Source: Schistocerca nitens (lineage: Eukaryota; Arthropoda; Insecta; Orthoptera; Acrididae). From it: DNA of 64,000 bases. The stretch is from positions 8,380,501-8,444,500 of the forward strand of contig NC_064615.1 of the NCBI RefSeq assembly GCF_023898315.1, written 5' to 3'. The notes beneath the pieces were generated by a model. That model was given only the letters and a program-made list of their open reading frames with translations. It was not told the DNA's origin and made no database searches. Of this stretch, positions 31,401 to 41,620 are shown in pieces. Within the stretch, counting starts at the first letter, position 1, and each line of letters begins with the position of its first letter. A program made the translations under genes and the position numbers.

Positions 31401-32265
31401 TAAGATTGTTACATACATCTGGGTGGAACACACAATCACGTCTAGTCATGATCTTTTTTCTATTAAGATAATTGTTTGTGCTAGTGACATATAAAAAGAA
31501 AATTGTCAACATTTAATTTCTGCTTAAGAGTTTTTAAGAAAAGCTGAGACAATCTTGGAAGTAGAGTTGAGTGCAATCATCAGAACACTTTGCTTTCTGC
31601 TTCTTTATGTTGTTCACTATTTGCAACATTTGAGCAAGGGCAACTAAACTGGGAAGTCGATGGCTAATACAACTCCGCATCACGAAAGACAGTCTGGGTG
31701 CCGTCAGAATGTCACAGCCCCTTATGCAAACACGATCAATGAAAAGACCGAATAGCGCAACAGCACTTGAAATATATTAAAGGATGTGGCGTGCTTTTAG
31801 TGCCTATATCCTGGTCATAACATAGAATACAATGCTGTATTATTTTAATTCCTTTTCACACGTAGACTGAAGATAGTGTGGTAAATAAACCGTAACTCGT
31901 AATCAGGCAGAGATGAATAACCCGTATTGTAATCCTGACGGTCAATAAATGCTGTGTTAAAATAAGGAGTGATCATCCTTCTGCGTGGGAATTTTTGGCC
32001 ATGATTATTATAAGCGTTCGGGGAACCAATTTCCCACCGCTCTTTAACACAATCCTTGAGATGGACTGGTGTAGGCAGCTGCAATACTCTATCCACACAA
32101 TACGAGGCCATCAGAAAGTGAACTGAACGTTGCTGCTAAGTATGGGCGTGAACGTAAAAAACAGATCTGAATTACTGGATATTTGCGATTAGACAAGACA
32201 GTCGAAGGATAAACAATGGAGCAACAGGTGCGGTAGGTACGGTGACCATTTTCCGCTTAGCATCC
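31400..32265. other. no recognised feature
   Basis: AT-rich to mixed DNA with an 88-codon minus-strand frame (31,845-32,111) lacking recognised motifs. Confidence 0.35.
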
Positions 32266-32269
32266 GCTT

Positions 32270-32620
32270 CTCACTCTTTACACTATCCAGCACCCAAGGC
32301 GCTCCTATTCCGCTGGGGCAGCCCATTAATAACTGCTGGGCCATTAATCTCATTGGCTCGCTGACAAATTGCCGTCAGTTCGCCTGCCGCAGCGGCGCCG
32401 CAACAAACCGAGTGGCGAAACTAATCGACGGCTGCGAAAACAAACGATATTTTCAGCGTCCGCATGTCCGGCGAGGGTGCAGCCTGCAAACATGAGCCAC
32501 CACCTAAATCACCGTTTGGACCGCATAAATTACGCCGCTATCGGTTGCTATCTCGCTGCCCTACCGGAGCTAAGTGAGTCGCGGCTTGGTGAGGTGTTGT
32601 GAGGCAGCAGGCGGAACAGT
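32270..32620. other. GC-richer segment with TAAT-type words
   Basis: The composition rises and CG dinucleotides are more frequent (32,360-32,600) than in surrounding DNA. 'gcccattaat' and 'gggccattaatctcattgg' are close to each other at about 32,320-32,360. No coding motif. It could be a conserved regulatory element or repeat; no comparison was possible. Confidence 0.25.
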
Positions 32621-33096
32621 CCATAGCAGACATCAGCTCTGTACAGTGTTTGCTTACAAACCAGCGAAGAACCCTTTGCTTATCTGGGTCACCACCGGGT
32701 GGGAACAGGCGTTAAAATGTCAGTTTTGGGAGCAAAGCACGCTTTATCACCTTCAAACTGATTGTATGTGTTCGAGGGTTCACGGAAGAGTGGCGTAGCT
32801 TGTTTGCTATTGACAATTCTGGTGAAAACTTACACCTGAGGCTGTCCACTGCAGTGACTCTTAGGTGATCACCAACGCACACACTGACACTAAAACGAGA
32901 GCTCCGGCGAAAGTCACCAAAACTGGAAGAAACCCAACAAAAAGCATCACTTACAGAACTTAAACCACTAAACATCACTTTTTGAGAGCCAATAATACAA
33001 ATGAACAGAAGCAGGCTGAACAATTGTGGCTGTTTTTGAACGCTGTGAACGCATATTAAAGTAGTTCTAATTACTACAGATAACTATATCAGATCA

Positions 33097-33293
33097 AATG
33101 GGTCAAATGGCTCTCAGCACTATGGGACTTAATTTCTGAGGTCATCAGTCGCCTAGAACTTAGAACTAATTAAACCTAACCAACCTAAGGACATCACACA
33201 CATCCATGCCCGAGGCAGGATTCGAACCTGCGACCGTAGCGGTCGCGCGGTTCCAGACTGTAGCGCCTAGAACCGCTCGGACACTCCGGCCGG
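33097..33293 (-). mobile_element. SINE, type B (class II tRNA-like head, common tail)
   Basis: On the minus strand: head 'ggccggagtgtccgagcggt', long variable-arm-like segment, B box 'ggttcgaatcc', then 'gcatggatgtgtgtgatgtc' and the common tail. A 13-bp target duplication, ctatatcagatca, lies at 33,084-33,096 and 33,294-33,306. Confidence 0.93.
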
Positions 33294-33539
33294 CTATATC
33301 AGATCATTTCATCTTCTTCTTTTCTTCTTCCTGGCCGTTATCTCCTTTCTTAACGGGGCGACCACGCCATCCCCTCCGATACGAAATGTGGTCATCCCAC
33401 CTGCCTGCGTCTAGTGCCAGGGTAAAAGTGTGAGAACGTTTCCAAGTTGCGCGTCTCAATCGGTAAAAGCAGAACCCTTTGAGGATCATTTTGTTCTCCG
33501 TCCTCCTCTCAGTCTGCCTATCTAAATTTTCAAAACCCT

Positions 33540-34310
33540 TTTTCTAAGGAAGGGGTAGAGGTATCATGGTGAAATTTATGTTACACATAAAGGTCTGCCC
33601 GCATCTCGTGGTCGTGCGGTAGCGTTCTCGCTTCCCACGCCCGGGTTCCCGGGTTCGATTCCCGGCGGGGTCAGGGATTTTCTCTGCCTCGTGATGGCTG
33701 GGTGTTGTGTGATGTCCTTAGGTTAGTTAGGTTTAAGTAGTTCTAAGTTCTAAGGGACTGATGACCATAGATGTTAAGTCCCATAGTGCTCAGAGCCATT
33801 TGAACCATTTGAACATAAAGGTCTACGGCGCCTTGGCGGTATAAAAACGCTAAGTTCTAAGTTGATACAGTCAAGAGATACGAACATGTATATCACATAC
33901 TTGACTCTCAAAAACTCAGTTTTCAAAACCTATAGGGTTGTTGACCTAGAATAATGCAATTTAGCAAGATGCAGGAATTCACACTACCACCAAAGGAAAA
34001 AATCCGAAAATTGTCCGTAACTGCACCACACGAAATAAATTGTCATTTGTTAGCCAGGTGTCTGTCTGTCCATCTGTTCAGACCCTTTGTTCCCATGAAC
34101 GAGTAGACGTATCAAATTGAAATTTTGTCTCTTAATGGACGTTACAGTCTAAGTCAGTGCAATCAAAAGATACGGCCATTTAAGTCAAATATTTTTATAA
34201 TCGCTAACTCACTCATGAAAACCTTCCCCTTGACAGAGAATAATGAAATTTGGTAAGAAACAAGGTTTCATAATACAAGTAAAGGAGAAGAATTCGTAAA
34301 TTGTTAATTA
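33540..34310 (+). repeat. unclassified interspersed repeat with internal periodicity
   Basis: Two related stretches share words such as 'gatacagtcaagagatacg' (33,861-33,879) and 'gtgcaatcaaaagatacg' (about 34,160), followed by 'cacat/caaat...ctcactcatgaaaacc'-like text. A type A SINE has inserted into the first. I could not assign it to a superfamily. Confidence 0.5.
33597..33812 (+). mobile_element. SINE, type A
   Basis: Full structure on the plus strand: head 'gcccgcatctcgtggtcgtg', B box 'gggttcgattccc' (33,651-33,663), 'cagggattttctctgcctcg', then the common tail 'gatgtccttaggttagttag' to 'cagagccatttgaaccattt'. A 12-bp target duplication, acataaaggtct, lies at 33,585-33,596 and 33,813-33,824. 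Confidence 0.95.
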
Positions 34311-34559
34311 GCAAGTGTATCACATGAAAGCATTTTTCTTTTATCATCTGCTATACGACTTCGAACTAGAAACACACGAAAGAGTAGGAATCCATGCATT
34401 CGATGTCTTGCAGGTATCAGTGTCGATAAAAGGTAAAAATCTAGGAATCCTCGATTCCTGGAACGGACGAACTGTCTATTATGTTTGTATGGAATCCTCA
34501 GTGTGCGAGTACTACTCACCCCTGTCCAATTTCTGAGGCGTATTCACCTAATGGGATGT

Positions 34560-34705
34560 GGGAAACAGACTGAAAACCACATCCAGTCTGCTCAGCACAC
34601 GGACATCCATCTTGAACCTCCCGGCTGGCTACGATCCGTGGCCGGGCCGCTTCCCCGAATCCCGGATGCGGCGTGCTAACGCACGCGGCTATCCAGATTG
34701 ATCAC
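34560..34705 (-). mobile_element. SINE-like tRNA-derived fragment (another type)
   Basis: On the minus strand 'ggatagccgcgtgcgttagc' resembles an A-box half and 'ccgggattcgg' a degenerate B box; the remainder has 'gtctgtttcccacatcccat'. No target duplication was found. The assignment is tentative. Confidence 0.45.
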
Positions 34706-34709
34706 ATCA

Positions 34710-36720
34710 AGTCACTTAATGATACGTTAATTTATTTTCATTGAAATTTGAAGAAGGACAGCAGTCAGTCCCAGAAATCCGTAACTTTTTGCAGATCTGG
34801 ATGACTTGTAGAACCAGGCTTAAGACCACTGTCAGATAGCCGGTACGCCAACTCTTCACCTACCTATCGAATTATTCGTTAAACAGTGCTCACGTTAGGT
34901 AACATCAGTTTTCGTATTCCGTAGTTATTTGTCAAACTACCCTCAGTTAAAAGAGCTTCCATCAAAGAACATTTAATGAAGGCTTTTCTCTAGATGACTA
35001 CTCACCACCTTCGAAACGCTGGTGTAATTTACAGCCTGCTTTCAGTCTTCGGCTCCTGCTTGTAGGCTGTTTATTCGCAAGCTGTTTCCACCACCGAACT
35101 ATCCTGTCTTAGGCGATATGCTGACCATTAGATGCACTCCGGGCTTCATTGTTTTCAGACTGCGTACGTCCCTCTCGTCTCAGCTTCCAACTGTACACCC
35201 GGAGGGCTAGGTTAAAGGATTGATGACGAGTGTTTGAACGAATCTCTCCAGTCCTCCCTTTCAGTGGTTTAGGAAAACTGTGGAACATCCAAATACAAAT
35301 ACCACGTTGGCATTTTAATCTTTCTCCTCCTGAAAACGGATCAAAACAGCTTTTAATCATGAAATCGTTACTCTTAAATGAGAGAAAATTCTTTAGCATT
35401 ATCATCTAACACTCCTCGATTGAAGAGTGATGTCACTTATTAGAAGAAATCATTCATTATTTAATTTTAGAATTAACACCATGTATCTCGTATATGTGTA
35501 ACAAAAGTTCATTTCTCTCGTTTAGAAGAAATCTAACAAGCAATTTCGCATACTTTTTGCTTGTGCTACTGAGATACGATATCAAACCAAGTTAAATAAA
35601 TTATGCGAGACGAGGTATCTTGTTCAATAAAAATCTCCCGCCCCCCTCCGCCTGTATAAGATTTGCGTTAAAATGAGTGCCGAACATTCACAATCTTGTG
35701 CATTATTTAGCAAGACCTACTCTCTGGTCAGGTTCCAGCGAGGCACTTTGTTGGCGTTGCATGAAGTTGCTCAACTAGAAACAACGTCCTCTCTTGCTAC
35801 TGGAAAAGTGAAGCTCCACTGTATGTAATAGCATGAAAATTCCTTTGCCGTGAGTGGCTAAAACACTCTAGCCTGAAATTCACTTTCGTCAGCAGGACCT
35901 CCGATTTCTTTGCTGGTAGCGTTAGTTCGGGAGCGGGCGTGTGTATACTTTCAGATCGGTGGCGGCTCTCACCAGTTGTTTGCTAAAATGTGTCAATGTT
36001 TGCATTAAAAAGACTTAATTACGGGCGGTCACATTCGTGAGCCAGAACTAATTAACTATTCAATCTGAGACTGATGTCTGAACTTTAAGAGTGAATGATA
36101 TGTTGTGCAACATACCGTGTGTACTGTTGAGTGTGCTGAGATCAGAAACCCCGGGAATTAATAACAGGCATCCCTTGGAAAACAGCCTCTGTGTGCCTCT
36201 TGCTGCTAAGTAGCTGAGGATTTCATCCAATCATCACAATTAGAGAGCCATTGCTACACGACGTCACGACCATGCATTACTATTTCCAGCGAAGGTACAT
36301 CTTTAGAAGAATCAAGGCGAGTGATTTACACAGAACAGCCGCGAGATGTTAAAAAAAAGTTGCACATTTCCAATGAACCCGTGACGTGTTCATATACTCT
36401 GATACAACCAGAGACAGGGGCACGTGTTATTAGCACAAAGCAAGAGTTGTATACCTCCCCCCCCCCCCACTCCACCCTTTTCCCTCAAGTGCGTAATACA
36501 ATTTTTTTCATTGTTCCTCATTTTGTTCTTATTTTCCAGATTTTGTTTGGTGACCATTATATATGATTTCAATAAACATGAGACACAGAGTAAAGCAATC
36601 AAAGAGAAAAAATGTGTTATATCACGCGACACAGAGTAAACCAACCCAAAAAAAGAAATTGCGTTCTATTTACTGCAGCAACTAAATTTTTTATACAGCT
36701 GTAACTCCTTTTTTCTTCAC
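34710..36720. other. no recognised feature
   Basis: No gene seen. A poly-C run is at about 36,457-36,468. The minus-strand frame at 35,109-35,405 has no recognised motif. Confidence 0.35.
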
Positions 36721-36724
36721 AACC

Positions 36725-36790
36725 GATGTAATATTAATGGTACACAATCGCTTTCGAGCGTTAATTCATCACCAGATCGAAACGAACTCG
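36725..36790 (-). repeat. possible Penelope-like terminal fragment
   Basis: On the minus strand 'atctggtgatgaattaacgc' followed by 'tcgaaagcgattgtgtacc' has the same word order as the hammerhead-like motifs elsewhere in the window (ctg.tgatgaa ... gaaa). It is short and unpaired, so confidence is low. Confidence 0.3.
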
Positions 36791-37062
36791 ACTGGCCATT
36801 ACTTTTTTCTCATGAATCAACAGTCTTCCGAATAGTTTGACTGAGCCCACCACGAACTCCTCCTTGAGCCAACCTCTTTATCTCAGAATGGGACTTGCAT
36901 CCATCGTTAGTACAGGGGCACGTAAAGAGTCATCGTAATTCTCTGTTTATCCTTAATAATCTTTAATTGCCCCTCCGCTCCCGACTTTTACCTACTCCCC
37001 CCCCCCCCCCCCCGCCTTCACACTCTCTAGGACAGAGCTTTGAAGCCGAAGACTTCAGGGTT

Positions 37063-37255
37063 GCCGGCCTGGGTGGCCGAGCGGTTCTAGGCGCTACAGT
37101 CAGGAACCGCGCGACCGCTACGGTAGCAGGTTCGAATCCTGCCTCGGGCATGGATGTGTGTGATGTCCTTAGGTTGGTTAGGTTTAAGTAGTTCTAAGTT
37201 CTAGGGGACTGATGACCTCAGGAGTTAAGTCCCATAGTGCTCAGAGCCATTTGAA
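37063..37255 (+). mobile_element. SINE, type B
   Basis: Begins gccggcctgggtggccgagc, B box 'ggttcgaatcc' at about 37,130, then the common tail to 'cagagccatttgaa'. No clear target duplication. A run of 17 C lies 50 bp upstream at about 36,997-37,013. Confidence 0.9.
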
Positions 37256-37479
37256 ACACGTTTTGAGCCAACTTGTGGGCTGATTACCAACATTTTAAAA
37301 TAGATTGAGTGAATTATTGCAATAATAATTATCTGTCTGCATGAGCGTCATGAGAGTCTGGTAGTGTAGTTTGAATGGAATAGCGTGAGTATAATTATAA
37401 TAACATGCGTTCAGTCCGCATTATGCTCGTTTTCCTTGCATTTCATCTGCAAGCCCCCCCCTCCCCCACCACATACATA

Positions 37480-37960
37480 TGTTGCTATGCCACGAATAAA
37501 CACAGGCGTGGATTTGGGAAATTCTTGTAAATTTCGCTTAGCACATCAGATGGCAGACGCCGGCGATGTTAAATTTAGCAAACGATTCTGCGACGCAGGT
37601 TTGCGACACTGCTCGCAGGGAAGAAGGTATGGCTCGGCAGGCACTACACATGTGAATTAATCAGGGCAGCACAGGGCACCGACGTGCTGTGAAGAACCCA
37701 GCTACTCCAGTTACAACAGCGCCTAGTGACCTGTGTGTCGATACTATGGTGGGCTGAGGAAGGCTGAGGTAATTATTAAACGGCACTCCACTTGTCTCCT
37801 CCAGGGGAAATGCGACAGAGGCATAGAGAAAATAGGTATAAGTATTCGAGCACAGTGGCTCAAATCAGATGGTTGTGTCACCACTTTGTCTGCGTCTAGA
37901 ACAGGGGAGAATGAGGATTGCTTAACTTGCATGGCAAGCCCGAAGATCTTCTGGTGATGG
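37480..37960 (+). repeat. 5' LTR of the old Gypsy element (approximate end)
   Basis: Starts tgttgctatgccacg. Shared words with the 3' copy include 'ttcttgtaaatttcg', 'gggcagcacagggcac', 'gtaattatta' and 'cactccacttgtc'. The distal end is unclear; the element's leader may extend to about 39,065, where 'ttttggtgtcaggg' could be a primer-binding region. Confidence 0.65.
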
Positions 37961-38116
37961 ACATTCGTGGCCAACTGGCTCATTGAAACTAACTCCGATG
38001 TCTGCTGCACAGACGGGCAATAGCTGTGGCAGGGCGGACCGGACCTTCCAGCTGCACCGGCATCAGAAGTAAGAGGGCTGCTGGACTCCGCTCTTTGCGT
38101 CACCCGGCCGCAGGTT

Positions 38117-38150
38117 TGGGGGGTGGGGGGGTGGGGGGGGGGAGGGGTGG
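38117..38150 (+). repeat. poly-G tract
   Basis: Several runs of 4 to 9 G with single T or A interruptions; quadruplex-forming potential follows from composition. Confidence 0.85.
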
Positions 38151-38177
38151 CAGGGCGCAGCGCACAGCCTCGCTGGT

Positions 38178-38368
38178 TCAAAAGGCTCTGAGCAGTATTG
38201 GACTTAACTTCTGAGGTCATTAATCCCCTAGAACCTAGAACTACTTAAACCTAACTAGCCTAAGGACATCACACACATCCATGCCCGAGGCAGGTTTCGA
38301 ACCTGCAGCCGTAGCGGTCGCGCGGTTCCAGACTGAAGCGCCTAGAACCGCTCGGCCACAACGGCCGG
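38178..38368 (-). mobile_element. SINE, type B, nested in the old Gypsy leader
   Basis: Minus orientation. The head complement ends 'ggccacaacggccgg'; the B box is 'ggtttcgaacc' on the plus strand. A 13-bp target duplication, cagcctcgctggt, lies at 38,165-38,177 and 38,369-38,381. Confidence 0.93.
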
Positions 38369-38746
38369 CAGCCTCGCTGGTGCAGGGCTGTGTGCGGCCG
38401 CTGACCGAGGTGCCCTGCGCGGATGGCAGGAGATGCTAAGATTCACTACAACGACGTTGGACAGCTGTTTCTCTCCGGCGCTCTATATGGGGTCCACAAG
38501 TTGCACTTGAGGGAGCAGTAAGCCGTGTCGCTGGCTGTCAGTGCAGCAAACACACACGGTGGCCACTTAGCCGTAGCCTGAGTAGGAGCGCTGCGTCTGC
38601 AAGGCTGGGCGACCAAACGCCGATGCAGTAGATTCCGGCATTGGCACTCGCTCTGACCCTGGCTCGCACACACGTGGCACCTTCACCAGTATCAGTGAGT
38701 GGCCGGCTGTGTGCCTCTGATGCAAGTAAATCAGTGACACAATTAC

Positions 38747-38924
38747 CAGTGTTATGAAATCTTAGCGGGTTATCGGCCGAGTGGCGTCGCCTTCCAGTCG
38801 CTACGTTTCAATGGATTGCGTATCCATCATCTTGAGGCGAAGATCATGGATACGCAATCCATTGATACGTTGCCACTAGAAGACGACTCCACTCTGCTGA
38901 TAACTCGTGAAGATTTCGTAACTG
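38747..38924. repeat. 178-bp imperfect hairpin
   Basis: The central 25-bp arms (38,809-38,833 and 38,840-38,864, one mismatch) surround a 6-base loop. Outside them the pairing continues with more mismatches, e.g. 'gggttatcggccgagtgg' against the complement of 'ccactctgctgataactc', out to 'cagtgttatgaaatctt' against 'agatttcgtaactg'. Confidence 0.85.
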
Positions 38925-39574
38925 AAATACGCCGAGAAAGCCTGCAGTCGCAAGTTACCAGTGTTTCTCTGCATGCTTCGGCGTGTCACATCTCTCTCCA
39001 AAACGATACCTGTGGGTCTTTGTGACAAACAGTATTACAACCCCCGAGCTCGTTGTGTTGCAACATTTTGGTGTCAGGGCGCCTGACGTAGCTTGGGCGG
39101 TACCAACTCAGCGGAATGCGGCGCGGTGGGTCTAAGTTTTATTTATTTTATTTTTTATGTTTGGAGTCGTTGTTGGAGTTAGTTGTGCGAGATAGGGTAT
39201 ATGATGTTTAGAGTTACTATGGTGAAGCCATAGCAATGCATGGACTTATATTTGTTTAGAGGCAATGGTGGACGTGATAGATGAGTGCCAGTGAGGTGTT
39301 CATTTTGCAATTTGTCTGGCTACGAGTTGTCGTGTACCAGCGCTGTAGCAGCTGTTTGTTTTTTATGTAGGCGTTGTATTTAGTAGCTGTACTGAGTGTA
39401 GATGGCGATGATTCGCCGGAGGAGTTAATTTCTGATTACATTTGTTATAGGGTTAAATGGGAGTTGTGCTTTTCTTTTTCAAATCCGTTGAAGCGGAAAT
39501 AGAGTACGCAAAATTGTGGAAACATGTGCTACTACCGCAGATGCAGTTGCTGCTTTAAATCAGCAAGTGCAAGC

Positions 39575-40036
39575 TCTGGTGTCACCGCCAGACACCACAC
39601 TTGCTAGGTGGTAGCCTTTAAATCGGCCGCGGTCCGTTAGTATACGTCGGACCCGCGTGTCGCCACTATCAGTGATTGCAGACCGAGCGCCGCCACACGG
39701 CAGGTCTAGAGAGACTTCCTAGCACTCGCCCCAGTGGTACAGCCGACTTTGCTAGCGATGGTTCACTGACAAAATACACTCTCATTTGCCGAGACGATAG
39801 TTAGCATAGCCTTCAGCTACGTCATTTGCTACGACCTAGCAAGGCACCATTACCAGTTACTATTGATACTGTGAATAATGTACTGTCCAGAGCGACGTTC
39901 ACCAGCTACGTCCGTTTTTTCTACATTCTAATTTCCTTGTCCTGTTCCAGACCTCACGCCAGCCTGCGTGAGCTAAAACGCGTGCCTTTCGGCTTCCTCT
40001 AGTAAACCGGTGTTGGCTCTCCTGCCAACCACAACA
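39575..40036 (+). mobile_element. solo LTR of the young Gypsy family (older copy)
   Basis: The 462-bp segment matches the 481-bp LTRs at 12.7 and 17.9 kb in plus orientation (e.g. 'ggtgtcaccgccagacacca' at the start, 'gcgtgcctttcggcttcct' and final 'acaaca'), with many substitutions. It is bordered by a perfect 5-bp duplication, caagc, at 39,570-39,574 and 40,037-40,041. No internal element sequence is present, as expected after LTR-LTR recombination. The first bases are TCTGG instead of TGTGG. Confidence 0.93.
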
Positions 40037-40041
40037 CAAGC

Positions 40042-41620
40042 ATTAACAGAGCAGTTTGAGGGCATGAAACAGGAATTGTGAACTTAATCATGAGTCAGAG
40101 GCTCGTTAAGAGAGTCATGATTAGTCGCAATCCGATGCACGGAGAGTCTGTCTGGACAGAGAGCGCCTTCTGTTCTGCATGACCCGGCAGTGGTCTCATT
40201 GATTAATCTCTTCTCGCGCAAGGCAACAGAGGTCGTGGCAATTTCGGTTAAGGATGTTAGGGAAGTTGGAGAAGTACATGGATGGTCAGATGAAGTAAAC
40301 CTGTATAGTGTCAATAAGCGTCGGGCGGGGGATGCCAAACCATATGTTGTCTACCATGAGACACTAAGTAAAGTACAGAAATGGGGAATGGGAAAAGCAG
40401 AACAGAGTGCCAGTTTTTTTGGGGGAAATTAAGTACGTTGTCGTTGCAGCGCAACGAGTCCGTGGAATTGTCCTCAAACAGAATCCGTAAGCTGAATGCA
40501 AAGATATATTTACACACCCGGAATTCATAAGCTAATAGGGTGGTTACTAACTTAAACAAACTTATGCTAAGAACAACACACACATCCATGCCCGAGAGAG
40601 GACTCGATCCTCCGGCGGGAGGTAGAGGTCGGAAGGGTGGGCAGCCCCAGCAAGGGAAGCAGGAGTTAAACACAAACAGGATTCCTTCAACCACTGGAAG
40701 GTGGTCCAGATAGACTGTAACACGATACTATTTAGTGCATAGGTGTAATGTAGATTAACGGCCTCAGTGGGTGGCAGCAAAGAGATGTTTTAGGTTGACG
40801 CGGATGCGAATCTGTTCGTTATCTATCTGGACCTCGTGGGAAAGACGAGACCGGAGGGACCACATTATACGTTGTGTGGGGTTGGCTACGATGAGGTGGA
40901 ATCTTTGGGTACGGCAGTACTTGAGTTTTCAGTTGGGAAAACTAAGTTCAGCAAACGCATGGAGTTGTTGCCATGTGCTTGGGAAGGTTATTCAGTGATT
41001 CTCAGGCTAGACTTCCTCGACGAACATTACGCTAACATTGATCTTTTGCAACGCACAGTGGAACTCAGTCGGACTCTTTTATCAGTTGGGGGAAACTGTT
41101 GCAACTGAGACAATGGCACTAGGTCCACTTATCATGGGAGTGAGACCAACTATACTGTTTATGTTTTCAGTAAAGATCGATCTGCAGGATGAAATACCAG
41201 TAGGTACGGGAAATATAATGTGTGTTTCAGTGGATACCTATTTGCGAAGGGAAAGATTACATGTGTTTGAATCATTCTTAAACAATGAAGACTTGGATGA
41301 TTCGCATTGTGTTATCTGCAGGAGTTAAGTGCATGGGGAACATATGATTTCGTTACTATGGATAACTTTGGGGGAGGGGAGGTGGCTGTGTCAAAGAGTG
41401 CAGTAATAGCCATTCTGGAAGTCTTGGACGAAGAGGACTTCGATGGGTCGAGTCTAGAGGAAAGTCATAAGCAAACCGCTGATACAGAAGTGTTACAAGT
41501 GAAAGTAGGTCATTTGAAGGGCAGTGATCGAATGGCTATGGAGAACTTTTTGTTGAAGTTAAGTGTGTTACTTTGTGCGAACGGAGTATTACTGGCAACC
41601 TCACTTATGCATCATTAAAT
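40042..41620 (+). pseudogene. old Gypsy gag/protease region (relic)
   Basis: Fragments in several frames. The clearest is 'RMELLPCAWEGYSVILRLDFLDEHYANIDLLQRTVEL' (about 40,960-41,080; quoted in parts: 'CAWEGYSVILRLDFLDE', 'IDLLQRTVEL'), which resembles the end of a Gypsy protease ('ILGxDFL...IDL'). The D-T/S-G active-site region is not readable. A truncated SINE fragment at about 40,545-40,615 lies inside. Confidence 0.55.
40545..40615 (-). mobile_element. truncated SINE fragment
   Basis: On the plus strand 'acacacacatccatgcccga' followed by 'gaggactcgatcctcc' matches the B-box half and following segment of a type B-like SINE in minus orientation. Tail and A-box half are degraded. Confidence 0.6.

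Noticed and set aside
33597..33670. tRNA-Gly-like start of a SINE as a tRNA gene
   Set aside because: The tRNA-like part runs straight into a SINE body with a target duplication, and the arms do not pair properly.
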